The notes: generated by a model not told the origin, from the sequence alone. Counted from the first letter of the stretch, positions 7,775 through 16,376 are shown. The stretch is 64,000 nt of DNA from Yanghanlia sp047501535 (GCF_047501535.1 NZ_JAZDRJ010000012.1:82307-146306), one strand, 5' to 3'. Numbers and translations: made by a program.

Positions 7775-9493
7775 ATGGTAAAGACGGTAGGCGCGTTTTC
7801 TTCGCTGTTCCTGGCCACGTTGCTGCTGCTAGTGGGCTCAGGGCTTTTCAACACCTATCTGGGCTTACGCCTGACAGCGGAATCCACCTCCGAAGTCTGG
7901 GTAGGCGCGATTATTGCCGCCTATTACCTGGGCCTGGTGTTTGGCGCGCGGGTAGGGCATAAGCTGATTATCCGCGTGGGGCATATCAGAGCGTATTCCG
8001 CTACGGCCGCCCTGGTGACGGTCACGGTGCTGATCCAGGCCTTGGTCGACGTTCTGGCGCTCTGGATTGCTTTGAGGTTTATCGCCGGCGTTGCCATGGT
8101 CACCCAGTTTATCGTGCTGGAAAGTTGGCTGAACGAGCAAACAGAAAATCATCTGCGAGGCCGCGTTTTCGCTTTCTACATGGTGTTTTCCAGCCTGGGA
8201 ACGGTGCTGGGGCAACTGTCGGTGGGAATATTCCCACGGCTGGATGCAGGGCCGCTGATCTTCGTCGCCCTGTGTTCAGCGGCTTGCCTGATACCCGTTG
8301 CAGTCACACGGCGGGTGCACCCGGCCATCCAAGTGCCGGTGCCCATCCACTACCAATACTATGTCTCCCGCGTGCCAATGAGCATGACGGTGTTGTTCAT
8401 GGCGGGCATGATGACGGGGGCGTTTTACGGCTTGGCACCTGTGTATGGGGTGGCGCAAGGCATGACGGCCAGCGAAGTGGCTGTTTTTGTCGCGGCTGCT
8501 GTAGCCAGCGGCTTAATATTCCAATGGCCGGTCGGCTGGCTGGCCGATCGAATCAGCCGGGTGGGCCTGATTCGGGTTAATGCCTTGTTGCTGGCTTTTC
8601 TTACGCTGCCGCTATGGGGTTGGTGGCCTTTGCCTTACCCGGTGCTCGTCGTCTTTTCCAGCCTTTTTGGCATCATCCTATTTACGCTGTACCCGGTCGC
8701 CGCTGCGTTTGCTAACGATAACGTTGACCCCGATCGCCGCGTCGGCCTGAGCGCCATTCTCTACATGGTTTACGGCTTAGGCGCTTGCGTAGGGCCCTTG
8801 TTTGTAGGGGTGCTCATGCGCGAGTTGCAGGCGGGGGTGTTTTTCGTCTTTGTTTCCGCCTGCGCCATTTTCTTGGTCATATTTATCCGGCCACAGCGTG
8901 TCAGCGGCACCCATCTGAGCGAGGACGCGCCCACCGAATTTGTGCCTATGCCTGAGTCGTCCCAGACCCAGAACGTGGTTCCAGCGCTCGACCCCCGTAT
9001 CGACCTCGAGACTGATGTTTCTTTCATGCCGCCGCCTGAAGGCGAGCCAGGTGCTGAAACAAACGTTGCAGACATTCCTGATACACAGATGGCCGAGGCT
9101 GGTACCCAGCACGAGGCGGCCGCATCAGCCGTCGAGATGATCGGGCCACAGGAAAGTGGTCAAACTCCTACGGAAAGTCTGGGTCCGGCTGCGCTGGCTG
9201 CGGTGCATGATCAAGCGGCGACTGCTCCAGAGGGCGTGGCAACGACGTCGGAAGGGGGAGCTGAAGTCGCTGAAGCAGCTGCTGAAGCGCCTGCAGAGGG
9301 GCATGCAGCAGCGTCGGTGCAAGGGCAGCAGGCGGCAAGCAGTGATATTTCCTGGCCCTCTGATGCGCCAAGTGGCGTCGGCCCAAGCGATTTGCGCGCG
9401 ATTGCTGCGGCTGCTGCGGTAGAAGAGGGTGATGAAGAAGGCGAGCCCACCCCTACAGAGAATCCTGACCCCAAACCCCCGCTGCCGATCTGA
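7775..9493 (+). CDS. MFS transporter with long low-complexity C-terminal tail
   Basis: A 572-residue protein. Residues 1-370 form a twelve-helix major facilitator of the YcaD-like group, with the loop motif WLNEQTENHLRGRVFAFYMV after helix 4 and the second-half motif GWLADRISRVGLI. The substrate is unknown; relatives are put down as drug or metabolite exporters. Residues about 375-572 are a hydrophilic tail rich in Ala, Glu, Pro, Gly and Ser with no predicted helices in the membrane and no motif I recognise. The reading frame stays open and codon use resembles that of the body, so the tail looks real. It starts 24 bp after the peroxiredoxin stop and may be co-transcribed. Confidence 0.8.
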   Translation: MVKTVGAFSSLFLATLLLLVGSGLFNTYLGLRLTAESTSEVWVGAIIAAYYLGLVFGARVGHKLIIRVGHIRAYSATAALVTVTVLIQALVDVLALWIALRFIAGVAMVTQFIVLESWLNEQTENHLRGRVFAFYMVFSSLGTVLGQLSVGIFPRLDAGPLIFVALCSAACLIPVAVTRRVHPAIQVPVPIHYQYYVSRVPMSMTVLFMAGMMTGAFYGLAPVYGVAQGMTASEVAVFVAAAVASGLIFQWPVGWLADRISRVGLIRVNALLLAFLTLPLWGWWPLPYPVLVVFSSLFGIILFTLYPVAAAFANDNVDPDRRVGLSAILYMVYGLGACVGPLFVGVLMRELQAGVFFVFVSACAIFLVIFIRPQRVSGTHLSEDAPTEFVPMPESSQTQNVVPALDPRIDLETDVSFMPPPEGEPGAETNVADIPDTQMAEAGTQHEAAASAVEMIGPQESGQTPTESLGPAALAAVHDQAATAPEGVATTSEGGAEVAEAAAEAPAEGHAAASVQGQQAASSDISWPSDAPSGVGPSDLRAIAAAAAVEEGDEEGEPTPTENPDPKPPLPI

Positions 9494-9582
9494 CTCGCGA
9501 GGCGCGGGGCCGGGCTCTAATGCTCCGTTCATCTGGTAGGGGGCGGCCGGCCATGCACGCGCCGCTTCATCCCATGCCGCTA

Positions 9583-10443
9583 TCAGCGGGGAAACAGGAC
9601 GAAAACGGCCAGTATGGCTAACCCTACGCCCAAGCCATTGACCCAATGGATGCGCTCTCGAAAAACCCCTGCGCCGATCACCGTGCCCAGTGAAATCACG
9701 CCGATATTCATGGCGGAGAACACTAAGGTGGGGTTGTCTGAATACACTTGGTGGGCGCGAACATAGAAGTAAATGTTGCCGAAGTTCAGCAAGCCTAGCA
9801 GTAAGCCCGCCAACGCGCTGCGCGAACTCCAGTTGGTGCGGCGTACCAAGAGGTAGGTAAAACTCAGCAGCCCGGCCAGTATGAATGCACCTAACAGTGT
9901 GGTGGGAAATGCCGAGCCGGCCTTGGCCATCTGTTTGAAAAGAATATCGATGGAACCATAGCCCAGCCACACGCCCAACAGCAGGGCCACAGTCATGAGC
10001 CCGCCATATGGCGCGGAGGTTTGCGCATTCCGGTTGTCGGGGCGCCATAACAAAGCAGCCAGTGCGCATAGGGCGATGGCAATGCCGGCCAGTTTGCTCT
10101 GCGTTGCACTTTCGCCAAATAGAGTGAAGGCGGCGATGAGCGGCAGCAGTAGCGACAGGCGTTGTGCGGCATCACTTAATACAATGCCTGCCTGTTGAAC
10201 GGCTTTAGCCATAATGAGAAATACGCTGGGTAGCAACAGCCCCAGGGCAAGCAATAAAGGCCATTGAGCAGTGCTTTCCAGCAGGGCGCTGGGTTGCGGG
10301 CCCAGCAGCAGCCAGCACAAGCTACCCGCCATGACATAGTTGAACGCAATCGCTTGATCAACCTGAATAGCGCGGCCACGAGCCAGTTTCAGCAAAACTG
10401 AAACGGCCACACTACAAGAAATACTCAATATCAGCGTATACAT
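9583..10443 (-). CDS. EamA/DMT family transporter
   Basis: A 286-residue inner-membrane protein with about ten hydrophobic helices in two repeats of five, as in EamA-domain drug/metabolite transporters. Helix-rich segments include PLLLALGLLLPSVFLIM and, in the second half, PTLVFSAMNIGVISLGTVIGAGVFRER, the usual last-but-one repeat element with a conserved Glu. The substrate cannot be inferred. It converges on the MFS gene (89 bp between stops) and stands alone as a transcription unit, with a 316-bp gap upstream. Confidence 0.82.
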   Translation of the reverse strand: MYTLILSISCSVAVSVLLKLARGRAIQVDQAIAFNYVMAGSLCWLLLGPQPSALLESTAQWPLLLALGLLLPSVFLIMAKAVQQAGIVLSDAAQRLSLLLPLIAAFTLFGESATQSKLAGIAIALCALAALLWRPDNRNAQTSAPYGGLMTVALLLGVWLGYGSIDILFKQMAKAGSAFPTTLLGAFILAGLLSFTYLLVRRTNWSSRSALAGLLLGLLNFGNIYFYVRAHQVYSDNPTLVFSAMNIGVISLGTVIGAGVFRERIHWVNGLGVGLAILAVFVLFPR

Positions 10444-10648
10444 GGATGCTTCCGAATAAATCGGCGCTGATCTTAGAGGCCGTGCACCGCTCAGGCAATG
10501 TTTCAGCTAAGCGTCATGCTGGTAGTTCCTTCATTTATTAGGTAATTTCGCCTAAGTTCTTGCATCAAGCTGCCTATTTCTTGTTAAAAGGCAAAAGTAA
10601 TCAGCCTCCATATTTGTAATTAATTGTGACTTTATGGCTGTCCAGATA

Positions 10649-10678
10649 CCCGGTCCCGTCGGACCGGGGGGCTTTTTT
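10649..10678 (+). terminator. strong rho-independent terminator with no gene in front of it
   Basis: An 8-bp GC-rich stem (CCCGGTCC / GGACCGGG) with a four-base loop, followed by GGGC and six T on the plus strand. The neighbouring genes on both sides are on the minus strand and the opposite strand lacks the U-run, so it does not serve them. In the 316-bp gap 10444-10759 I see no open reading frame worth calling; the terminator may end a small RNA (see findings). Confidence 0.75.
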
Positions 10679-10759
10679 ACCCGTTCTTCCTACGGAAAGA
10701 ACCAAAGCGGTTAATACGGGCGTATCCGACTGTGTAGGCGCTCAGCTTCGTCACCTGGC

Positions 10760-11986
10760 CTAACGAGGTTCAGGCGCTAGGGTGTGTTGCTCAACAACTC
10801 CTGCTGTAATCAGCGCTTCGACTTCCGCAGCGCAGTAGCCTGCTTGTAGCAAGATTTCCCGAGAATGCTGTCCAAGGACAGGCGGAGGGAGTTTGGCTTC
10901 GCGCGGCTGGTTGTTCAGGGTGACTGGGTAGGCAATATGGGAAACTTCGCCCAGAGTTGCGTGTTCGCTCTTGACCACAATGTTGCGTGCACAAACCTGT
11001 TCGTGTTCCAACGCATCGGCGAGCGTGTGGATGGGTGATACCGGCACTCCTGCGGCCCGTAGCGTCTGGAGCCAGTCAGCGGTGGTGCGCATGCGCATTC
11101 TTTCCGCAACCAGGTCACAGGTAGCTTGGAAATTGGCGACGCGCTCAGCATTCGTAGAAAAGCGAGGGTCATTCTCGTATTCCTGCAAGCCAGCGCTTTC
11201 ACAAAACTTCTTCCAGAGGCGGTCATTACCAACTCCTAGCATGATGGAGCCATCCTGCGTGTCGAATACTTGATAGGGACACAGTGAAGGGTGGGCTGTG
11301 CCCATGCGGGCCGGAACCTTGCCGGATGCCCAGTAATTGTGAGCCATATAGCCCATGTAACCCATGGCGGTGTCGAGCAGCGAGACTTCCACGTAAGCGC
11401 TCTGGCCGCTAAGCCGTTTTTCCAGTACGGCGGCAAGTATGCCGGACACCGCGTGCATGCCTGTGCCAAGATCTACGGGTGAAAAACTGACACGGGCGGG
11501 GTCGCCTCCTGCTTGCCCAATGCTGCTGATCATCCCGCTGAATGCCTGCAGCATGACGTCGTAGCCGGGTTCGGCTCCCAACGGCCCGTCTCGGCCATAA
11601 CCGGAAATCTCGCAATAGATGATGTCTGGCACCAGCGCCTTGATTGAGTCGTAATCCACTCCCAGTCGTTGGGCAGTGCCGGCTCCAAACCCCTGAATGA
11701 TGACATCGGCATCGGCAATGATGCGACGAAAAGCCTGCATCCCTTTGGGGCTTTTCAAGTCTAGGGCAATGCTTTTCTTGTTGTGGTTCACCGCCATGAA
11801 GCTGGCGGATTCACCACCACGCAATGGCAACCAGGCGCGGGTGTCGTCACCATGAACGGGGGGTTCTATCTTGATGACTTCTGCGCCTAAGTCGCCCAGA
11901 TACTGAGCGCACAGAGGGCCTGCCAGGACTTTGCTGAGATCAATGACTTTTATCCCTCTCAAGGGGGACATGACTTTTTTTTCCAT
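10760..11986 (-). CDS. CaiB/BaiF family CoA-transferase (class III)
   Basis: A 408-residue class III CoA-transferase that moves CoA between carboxylic acids. Signatures: MSPLRGIKVIDLSKVLAGP at the start, AEVIKIEPP, GDDTRAW, the nucleotide loop SIALDLKSPKG, IIYCEISGYGRDGP and the catalytic Asp in FSPVDLGTG. The acid used is not evident; relatives work on formate/oxalate, succinate with citramalate, mesaconate or itaconate, and others. The gene starts two bases after the MaoC stop, so the two are in one operon with the Bug receptor. A second in-frame ATG five codons in (11971) fits the family start equally well. Confidence 0.88.
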   Translation of the reverse strand: MEKKVMSPLRGIKVIDLSKVLAGPLCAQYLGDLGAEVIKIEPPVHGDDTRAWLPLRGGESASFMAVNHNKKSIALDLKSPKGMQAFRRIIADADVIIQGFGAGTAQRLGVDYDSIKALVPDIIYCEISGYGRDGPLGAEPGYDVMLQAFSGMISSIGQAGGDPARVSFSPVDLGTGMHAVSGILAAVLEKRLSGQSAYVEVSLLDTAMGYMGYMAHNYWASGKVPARMGTAHPSLCPYQVFDTQDGSIMLGVGNDRLWKKFCESAGLQEYENDPRFSTNAERVANFQATCDLVAERMRMRTTADWLQTLRAAGVPVSPIHTLADALEHEQVCARNIVVKSEHATLGEVSHIAYPVTLNNQPREAKLPPPVLGQHSREILLQAGYCAAEVEALITAGVVEQHTLAPEPR

Positions 11987-11988
11987 GA

Positions 11989-12450
11989 CTATTGAGGCCG
12001 TTTTAGCAGCAGATATTTTTGCAGGCCGTCCATAACCACTTCACCGCGTTGATTCTTGATTTCAGAGCGCAAAGTGATTACGCCGGTGGTATTGCCAGGC
12101 TTCAAGTCCACGACTTCCAGGCTTGGGTAAAGGGTATCCCCCACAAAAACCGGTTTCAGGAAACGGCTGCTTTGTTCGATGAAGGCTTTCAGAGAAAGCT
12201 CGACCATGTGTGGAAACAGGCCTGCGCCGGCGGCGCTTTGAATCAGCACTTGGAAGCCATGGGCGAGCATGTGGGGCATGCCATGGGCGCGGCAATACTC
12301 TACATCGTAATGAACAGGGTGGTTGTCGCCGCTGGCCATTTGAAAGGCTGCGAACAGGGCGTCTGTCATGGTGCGCGACGGGATATTGAAGCGTTCACCA
12401 ACTTCAAAATCTTCAAAATATCGTTGTTCACATAACTGGTGCTGAATCAT
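11989..12450 (-). CDS. MaoC family hot-dog dehydratase
   Basis: A 153-residue single hot-dog domain protein. It contains the MaoC hydratase pattern: FEDFEVGERFNIPSRTMTDA, then FQMASGDNHPVHYDVEYCRAHGMPHMLAHGF with the Asp and His of the R-specific enoyl-CoA hydratase motif. It would add or remove water at a CoA-thioester such as mesaconyl-CoA, but the substrate is inferred only from its partner CaiB. The start is the ATG at 12450, which fits the family; the longer frame to 12501 has no support. The second gene of the Bug-MaoC-CaiB operon, 88 bp after the receptor gene. Confidence 0.85.
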   Translation of the reverse strand: MIQHQLCEQRYFEDFEVGERFNIPSRTMTDALFAAFQMASGDNHPVHYDVEYCRAHGMPHMLAHGFQVLIQSAAGAGLFPHMVELSLKAFIEQSSRFLKPVFVGDTLYPSLEVVDLKPGNTTGVITLRSEIKNQRGEVVMDGLQKYLLLKRPQ

Positions 12451-12538
12451 TGCGTATGTCCTATGGATATGGGGTGGAATGAGAATAGCGCATGTGACCA
12501 CGCGCTATGTCGCGCCTTGTAAGCCTTTCGATGGAAGG

Positions 12539-13507
12539 TCAGTTGCGCTGCATGTCTGACTGCTTGACCACGTCGCGCCACTTATCAATTTCACGCGCGA
12601 TGAAAGCGTCTAGAGCGGCCGGGTCGGGCTTGACTTCAAGAAGCAGTCCCATGGTGTTGGCTCGCTCTTGCAGTTGTTTGTCGTGTAAGGCGGCCTCGAG
12701 CGAGCTGCGTAGTTTTTCGATGATGTCCGGTGACGTTCCGGCAGGCACCAAGGCTGCGTTCCAAGTGTAGGACTCGTACCCTGGCAATGCTTCAGCAACT
12801 GCCGGGGTATCGGGAGTTTGGGGTAAGCGCTCTTTCATCGTGGTGGCGATCAGGCGCACAGTACCCGCTTGCACTTGAGCCAAACCTGTTGGTGCGCTGT
12901 CAACCATAAACTCCGCATGGCCGCCGATGACATCTGCCATAGCGGGTGCGCTGCCGCGGTAAGGGATGTGAGTGGCTTCAAAGCCGCCTATGTGGTTCAG
13001 TAAAGCGCCACCCAGGTGAGGAGCGCTTCCGAGGCCTGCGGAGGCGTAGTTAACCTTACCTGAGTTCTTCTTTAGGTACTCGAGGAATTCCGGCAGGGTG
13101 GTGACAGGTACATCGTTATTCACTACTACGACTAAAGGTGCGCGAGCTGCCAGGCCAACAGAAGCGAAATCATTGATCGGGTCGTAGCTCAGTTGTTCAT
13201 GCAAGCTTGGGTTGACCGAATGGGCGACGGTGGAAAGCAGAACGGTGTATCCATCGGCCGGTGCCTTGGCAACGGCTTCAGTCCCAATCATGGTGCCGGC
13301 GCCTGCTCGGTTCTCAACAATCATGGTGGTGCCGAGTTGCTTACCCCAGACATCAACCAATGCGCGGGCAAAGGTGTCAGTCGGTCCCCCAGCCGCATAA
13401 GGCACAACGAGGGTTACGGGCTTTTGCGGGTAGGCAGCGAGTGCGGGGGAAGAAGCCAGTAATGCAATGCTGCATGAAGCCAGGGCAAGCCATCTGCGGG
13501 TGGTCAT
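12539..13507 (-). CDS. Bug/TctC family periplasmic solute-binding protein
   Basis: A 322-residue extracytoplasmic receptor of the tripartite tricarboxylate transporter class. A Sec signal peptide (MTTRRWLALASCSIALLASS...ALA, cleaved near residue 24) is followed by the family core: PVTLVVPYAAGGPTDTFAR, VENRAGAGTMIG, APADGYTVLL, HIPYRGSAPAMADVIGG and the conserved ligand loops. Bug proteins bind carboxylates or amides. No TctA/TctB membrane genes adjoin it, which is usual for the many orphan Bug genes of Alcaligenaceae. It heads an operon with MaoC and CaiB genes and faces a divergent LysR gene, which suggests capture of an acid that the two enzymes then process. Confidence 0.92.
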   Translation of the reverse strand: MTTRRWLALASCSIALLASSPALAAYPQKPVTLVVPYAAGGPTDTFARALVDVWGKQLGTTMIVENRAGAGTMIGTEAVAKAPADGYTVLLSTVAHSVNPSLHEQLSYDPINDFASVGLAARAPLVVVVNNDVPVTTLPEFLEYLKKNSGKVNYASAGLGSAPHLGGALLNHIGGFEATHIPYRGSAPAMADVIGGHAEFMVDSAPTGLAQVQAGTVRLIATTMKERLPQTPDTPAVAEALPGYESYTWNAALVPAGTSPDIIEKLRSSLEAALHDKQLQERANTMGLLLEVKPDPAALDAFIAREIDKWRDVVKQSDMQRN

Positions 13508-13590
13508 TCTGTAGTCCTTTTAAAAATTGGAATATAAATGCGGTGTTAATACTATAAATTTGCAACTTATGGCGCGTCCAATTGAAAATT

Positions 13591-13627
13591 TCCTAGTATT
13601 AATTAGAATTTTTCGAATAGAATTTTT
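13591..13627. promoter_or_regulatory. candidate LysR-type operator region between bug and lysR
   Basis: In the 227-bp divergent gap (13508-13734) the AT-rich stretch holds a 10-bp direct repeat TAGAATTTTT at 13604-13613 and 13618-13627, spaced 14 bp apart, and a loose palindrome CTA-N8-TAG at 13593-13606. Such repeats in a divergent LysR promoter are usual binding-site candidates. No perfect T-N11-A box stands out, so confidence is limited. Confidence 0.4.
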
Positions 13628-13734
13628 TGGTATTGCAGATGCCTGGCTTCGAGCGACGGTGAGTAAACACACCAGATAACTGGTTCCCACGAGCCCGAGG
13701 GTTTTATTTGCAGATAACGGAGACCCGTATACCC

Positions 13735-14700
13735 ATGCGATACGAATTGACGGATTTACGCATTTTTATGGCGATTGCTAATGCAAAAAGCCTAACGAAT
13801 GGTGCGGCTGAGATGCATCTGACAGCCCCCACGGCCAGCTACCGGTTGAAAAATCTGGAAGCAGCATTGGGGGCGGCTTTGTTCAATCGCACGCCTAAGG
13901 GCATGTCTTTGACCGCTGCGGGCGAAACGGTGTACCGCTACTGCCAGGTTGTGCTGTCCAATATTGATCAGCTCCACGGTGAGATGGAGCGCTATACGGC
14001 AGGGGTGATCGGCCAAATACGTGTTTTTGCCAACAGCAGTACGTTGAATCAGCTGCCGATTCCCCTTAGTCGCTATTTGGCCGCATACCCCAACGTCAAC
14101 ATTGATCTTGAGGAGCATCTCAGCGATGAAACCGTGCGCGCGGTACAGGAAAACCGGGCGGATATCGGCCTGGTGGCCAGCGTGGTGCATTTACGGGGGC
14201 TGGAGTCCATCGTCTATGGGCATGAAGAACTGGTGCTGATGACGATTCCTGACCATCCGCTCACTCAACTTGAACGGGTAACTGTCGATGTTGCGCTGCA
14301 ATATGATGTCGTATCGGTGGGGCGAAATAGCAGCAATTTTCTCTATTTGCAGCAGATTGCCAGTAGTCTGGGCTGTCACATGAATGTGCGCGTGCATGTG
14401 CCCAACTTCGCGGCCGCTTTACGCTGTGTGCAGCAAGGTGTGGGTATCACTCTGGTGCCGCGTAGTGTGGCCGAAGCAGCCGTAAAGGAGAAGCAGGCGG
14501 CTATGGTAAGGCTGGATGAACCGTGGACGCAGCGTCGCCAGATGATTGTGGCCCGCTCCATGTCTGAATTACCCGACTACACCAAGGCATTTATTCAGTA
14601 TTTGTGTGATTACGCCCAGGAAATCAGCGGAGTCGCCGGAGGCGAGGTAGCCGAAAGCAGCGCTGAGAATGAGCCGAAGCGCCCGGGCACGATTTCCTGA
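13735..14700 (+). CDS. LysR family transcriptional regulator
   Basis: A 321-residue LysR regulator with an N-terminal helix-turn-helix (YELTDLRIFMAIANAKSLTNGAAEMHLTAPTASYRLKNLE region, residues 2-45) and a periplasmic-binding-protein-like effector domain (about 90-295). The ATG at 13735 matches the family start and has ACGGAGA upstream. It is divergent from the Bug-MaoC-CaiB operon, the standard arrangement for a LysR protein controlling its neighbour. The last 30 residues are a polar tail rich in Glu, Ser and Ala. Its stop codon touches the remains of an alcohol dehydrogenase gene. Confidence 0.9.
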   Translation: MRYELTDLRIFMAIANAKSLTNGAAEMHLTAPTASYRLKNLEAALGAALFNRTPKGMSLTAAGETVYRYCQVVLSNIDQLHGEMERYTAGVIGQIRVFANSSTLNQLPIPLSRYLAAYPNVNIDLEEHLSDETVRAVQENRADIGLVASVVHLRGLESIVYGHEELVLMTIPDHPLTQLERVTVDVALQYDVVSVGRNSSNFLYLQQIASSLGCHMNVRVHVPNFAAALRCVQQGVGITLVPRSVAEAAVKEKQAAMVRLDEPWTQRRQMIVARSMSELPDYTKAFIQYLCDYAQEISGVAGGEVAESSAENEPKRPGTIS

Positions 14701-14702
14701 GA

Positions 14703-15071
14703 CGACTTACAGGATATCCGGATGCACGTTATCTGATTGATATCGGCGATATGTCGCCGGCGCACGCAGCGCCCTATGCGTGTTCGGGCCTGACAACCTA
14801 CAGCGCTATACGTAAGCTTGACCCTTATACACTTTCCGAAGAGCGTGTCGTGGTGGTCGGTGCAGGAGGCCTGGGCCTGATGTGCGTATCTTTACTTCAG
14901 GCAGTGGGCTGTCCCGGTGTTGTGGTAGTGGAAATTGACGCTGGAAGAAGGCAGGCCGCTGTCGATATGGGGGCCGAGGCAGTGATCGACCCTACTGAAT
15001 CCAATGCCGCTGAACTCGAGGCGGGGCAGGTTACGGGCCGCGTCATATTGCAACCCGACGCCAACCTCTAA
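14703..15071 (+). pseudogene. remnant of a zinc-type alcohol dehydrogenase gene
   Basis: The frame reads from about 14703 through ARYLIDIGDMSPAHAAPYACSGLTTYSA into the Rossmann motif VVVVGAGGLGLMCVSLLQA and MGAEAVID, then jumps to a typical last segment GQVTGRVILQP before the stop at 15071. Intact medium-chain dehydrogenases have about 340 residues; here the N-terminal catalytic zinc domain and most of the C-terminal half are missing, leaving about 120 codons. There is no start codon with a ribosome binding site before the homology begins. Both a 5' truncation and an internal in-frame deletion must have occurred. The fragment could only give a cofactor-binding piece. Confidence 0.8.
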
Positions 15072-15114
15072 CGTACCTCTGCACTGAATTTGTAGTGAAT
15101 CTAGCCCCGGTCAG

Positions 15115-16029
15115 TTAGGACGGCAGCAAGTGGCTCCAGCTGATCAGCACAGGCGACAAAAACAGAAAAAGCAGGGTGGATACCAGAATAGCGCCAGCAG
15201 AGACCTGGCCGTAATTCGTATACCGATCCGTATAGAGGTAGGTGACCACGGCCACCGGCATCAGCATCTGTAGTACGACGACACTGGCAACTTCAGGCGG
15301 CAGGTCGATGCTGTAGACGATTGCCAAGCCTGCGATGGCGCCAACACTCAGGCGGATTACTCCAACTATGCCGCCAGTTCGCATGCCCGAGCGCGACACC
15401 GTTGCCAGTGCGTAACCCAGGCTGAGCAGCATCAGTGGCACGGTTAACGAGCCGACCAGTTGCGCACTCGATAAAACGGGGGAGGGAACCGAAACATCCA
15501 ATAGCCGCAAGGCCACGGCTAACAGGCTGGCCAGCGCCACGCCATAGGGCCACTTTCCCTGCCGAGGCGAGGAGCGATTCGCCAGGCCGAGCAACCACAC
15601 GCCAATGGTGTGCTGCCCCAATGAAAAAATCGCGAAAATCGTCACGGCAACAGCCAGGCCGGTTTCGCCGAACGCGAACAATGCAACCGGCAGCCCCAAG
15701 TTACCTGCGTTGGGAAAGAGAGTGGAAGGTAACAAGGCCAAGACCGGCAGTCGCAATACATAGAGCAGAGCTGCACCGCATAGGCAGGCAACCAGCAGGC
15801 CTAGCAAGGCTGCGTTTAGAATTTGCAGCAACAAGGCGTTGTTAAGTTCAGTGGTGAGAAGCGTATTAAAGACGAGTGCCGGCGTGGTGATCGAGGTGAC
15901 CAGTAGAGAGATGAATTCGCCCGGGTAGGCAAGTTTCCTGAAACCCCAGACAGCGCCAATTCCCACGCAGACGAAGACCGGCAACAACAGCGCTAGGATG
16001 CTGAGATACTGAGCAAGCCAGCTTGACAT
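15115..16029 (-). CDS. AEC family transporter (auxin efflux carrier / malonate permease type)
   Basis: A 304-residue membrane protein with about ten hydrophobic helices. The AEC pattern is present: PVFVCVGIGAVWG in helix 1, TTPALVFNTLL, LPSTLFPNAGNLGLPVALFAFGE with the conserved Asn-Gly-Pro-rich helix, and the mirrored second-half motif around QLVGSLTVPLMLLSLG. Relatives carry malonate, auxin-like acids or other weak organic acids. The start is taken at the ATG 16029; a GTG directly before it is possible, and AAAGG sits upstream of both. It follows the ADH remnant on the opposite strand. Confidence 0.88.
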   Translation of the reverse strand: MSSWLAQYLSILALLLPVFVCVGIGAVWGFRKLAYPGEFISLLVTSITTPALVFNTLLTTELNNALLLQILNAALLGLLVACLCGAALLYVLRLPVLALLPSTLFPNAGNLGLPVALFAFGETGLAVAVTIFAIFSLGQHTIGVWLLGLANRSSPRQGKWPYGVALASLLAVALRLLDVSVPSPVLSSAQLVGSLTVPLMLLSLGYALATVSRSGMRTGGIVGVIRLSVGAIAGLAIVYSIDLPPEVASVVVLQMLMPVAVVTYLYTDRYTNYGQVSAGAILVSTLLFLFLSPVLISWSHLLPS

Positions 16030-16233
16030 CACTACACCTTTAAACCGGCAACTCAGCGGTTTTTAACAGACGAAAAAAGCGCCTACCAGCGTAAGCGTTT
16101 TTGGGTTCTTGATTGCAGCCAAACCTGAGGTGTGAGCCACGACCCTTGATTATATCGTAGTGCTTGAAACCAACCGCCTTTGGCAAGGCGGTAAACTCGC
16201 GTGCAGCATGACGCCGTTAGACAACGACCAAAA

Positions 16234-16272
16234 CGGAAAAAGCCTGATAACTTTGTGAGCTATCAGGCTTTT
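16234..16272 (-). terminator. terminator of the tRNA operon
   Basis: A 12-bp stem AAAAGCCTGATA (16261-16272 side) with TATCAGGCTTTT and an 11-base loop; on the minus strand the second arm runs into a T-rich stretch. It lies 9 bp past the 3' end of the tRNA-Asp gene. The plus strand also has T's after the stem, so it may work both ways. Confidence 0.75.
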
Positions 16273-16280
16273 GAATTTTT

Positions 16281-16357
16281 TGGCGGAGCGGACGGGGCTC
16301 GAACCCGCGACCCCCGGCGTGACAGGCCGGTATTCTAACCAACTGAACTACCGCTCC
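16281..16357 (-). tRNA. tRNA-Asp (anticodon GTC)
   Basis: A 77-base cloverleaf read on the minus strand: acceptor GGAGCGG pairs with CCGCTCC, D-arm with GTTCAGTTGGTTAGAAT, anticodon loop CTGTCAC giving GTC, T-arm GGGTTCGAGCC, and an encoded CCA end. It is the last of three tRNA genes in a row. Confidence 0.96.
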
Positions 16358-16376
16358 GCAGCGGTTGCCAAATTAA

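Noticed and set aside
9125..10069. 314-residue open frame antisense to the MFS tail and overlapping the EamA gene in another frame
   Set aside because: Trp/Arg/Cys-rich composition, crosses two well-supported genes and has no recognisable motif.
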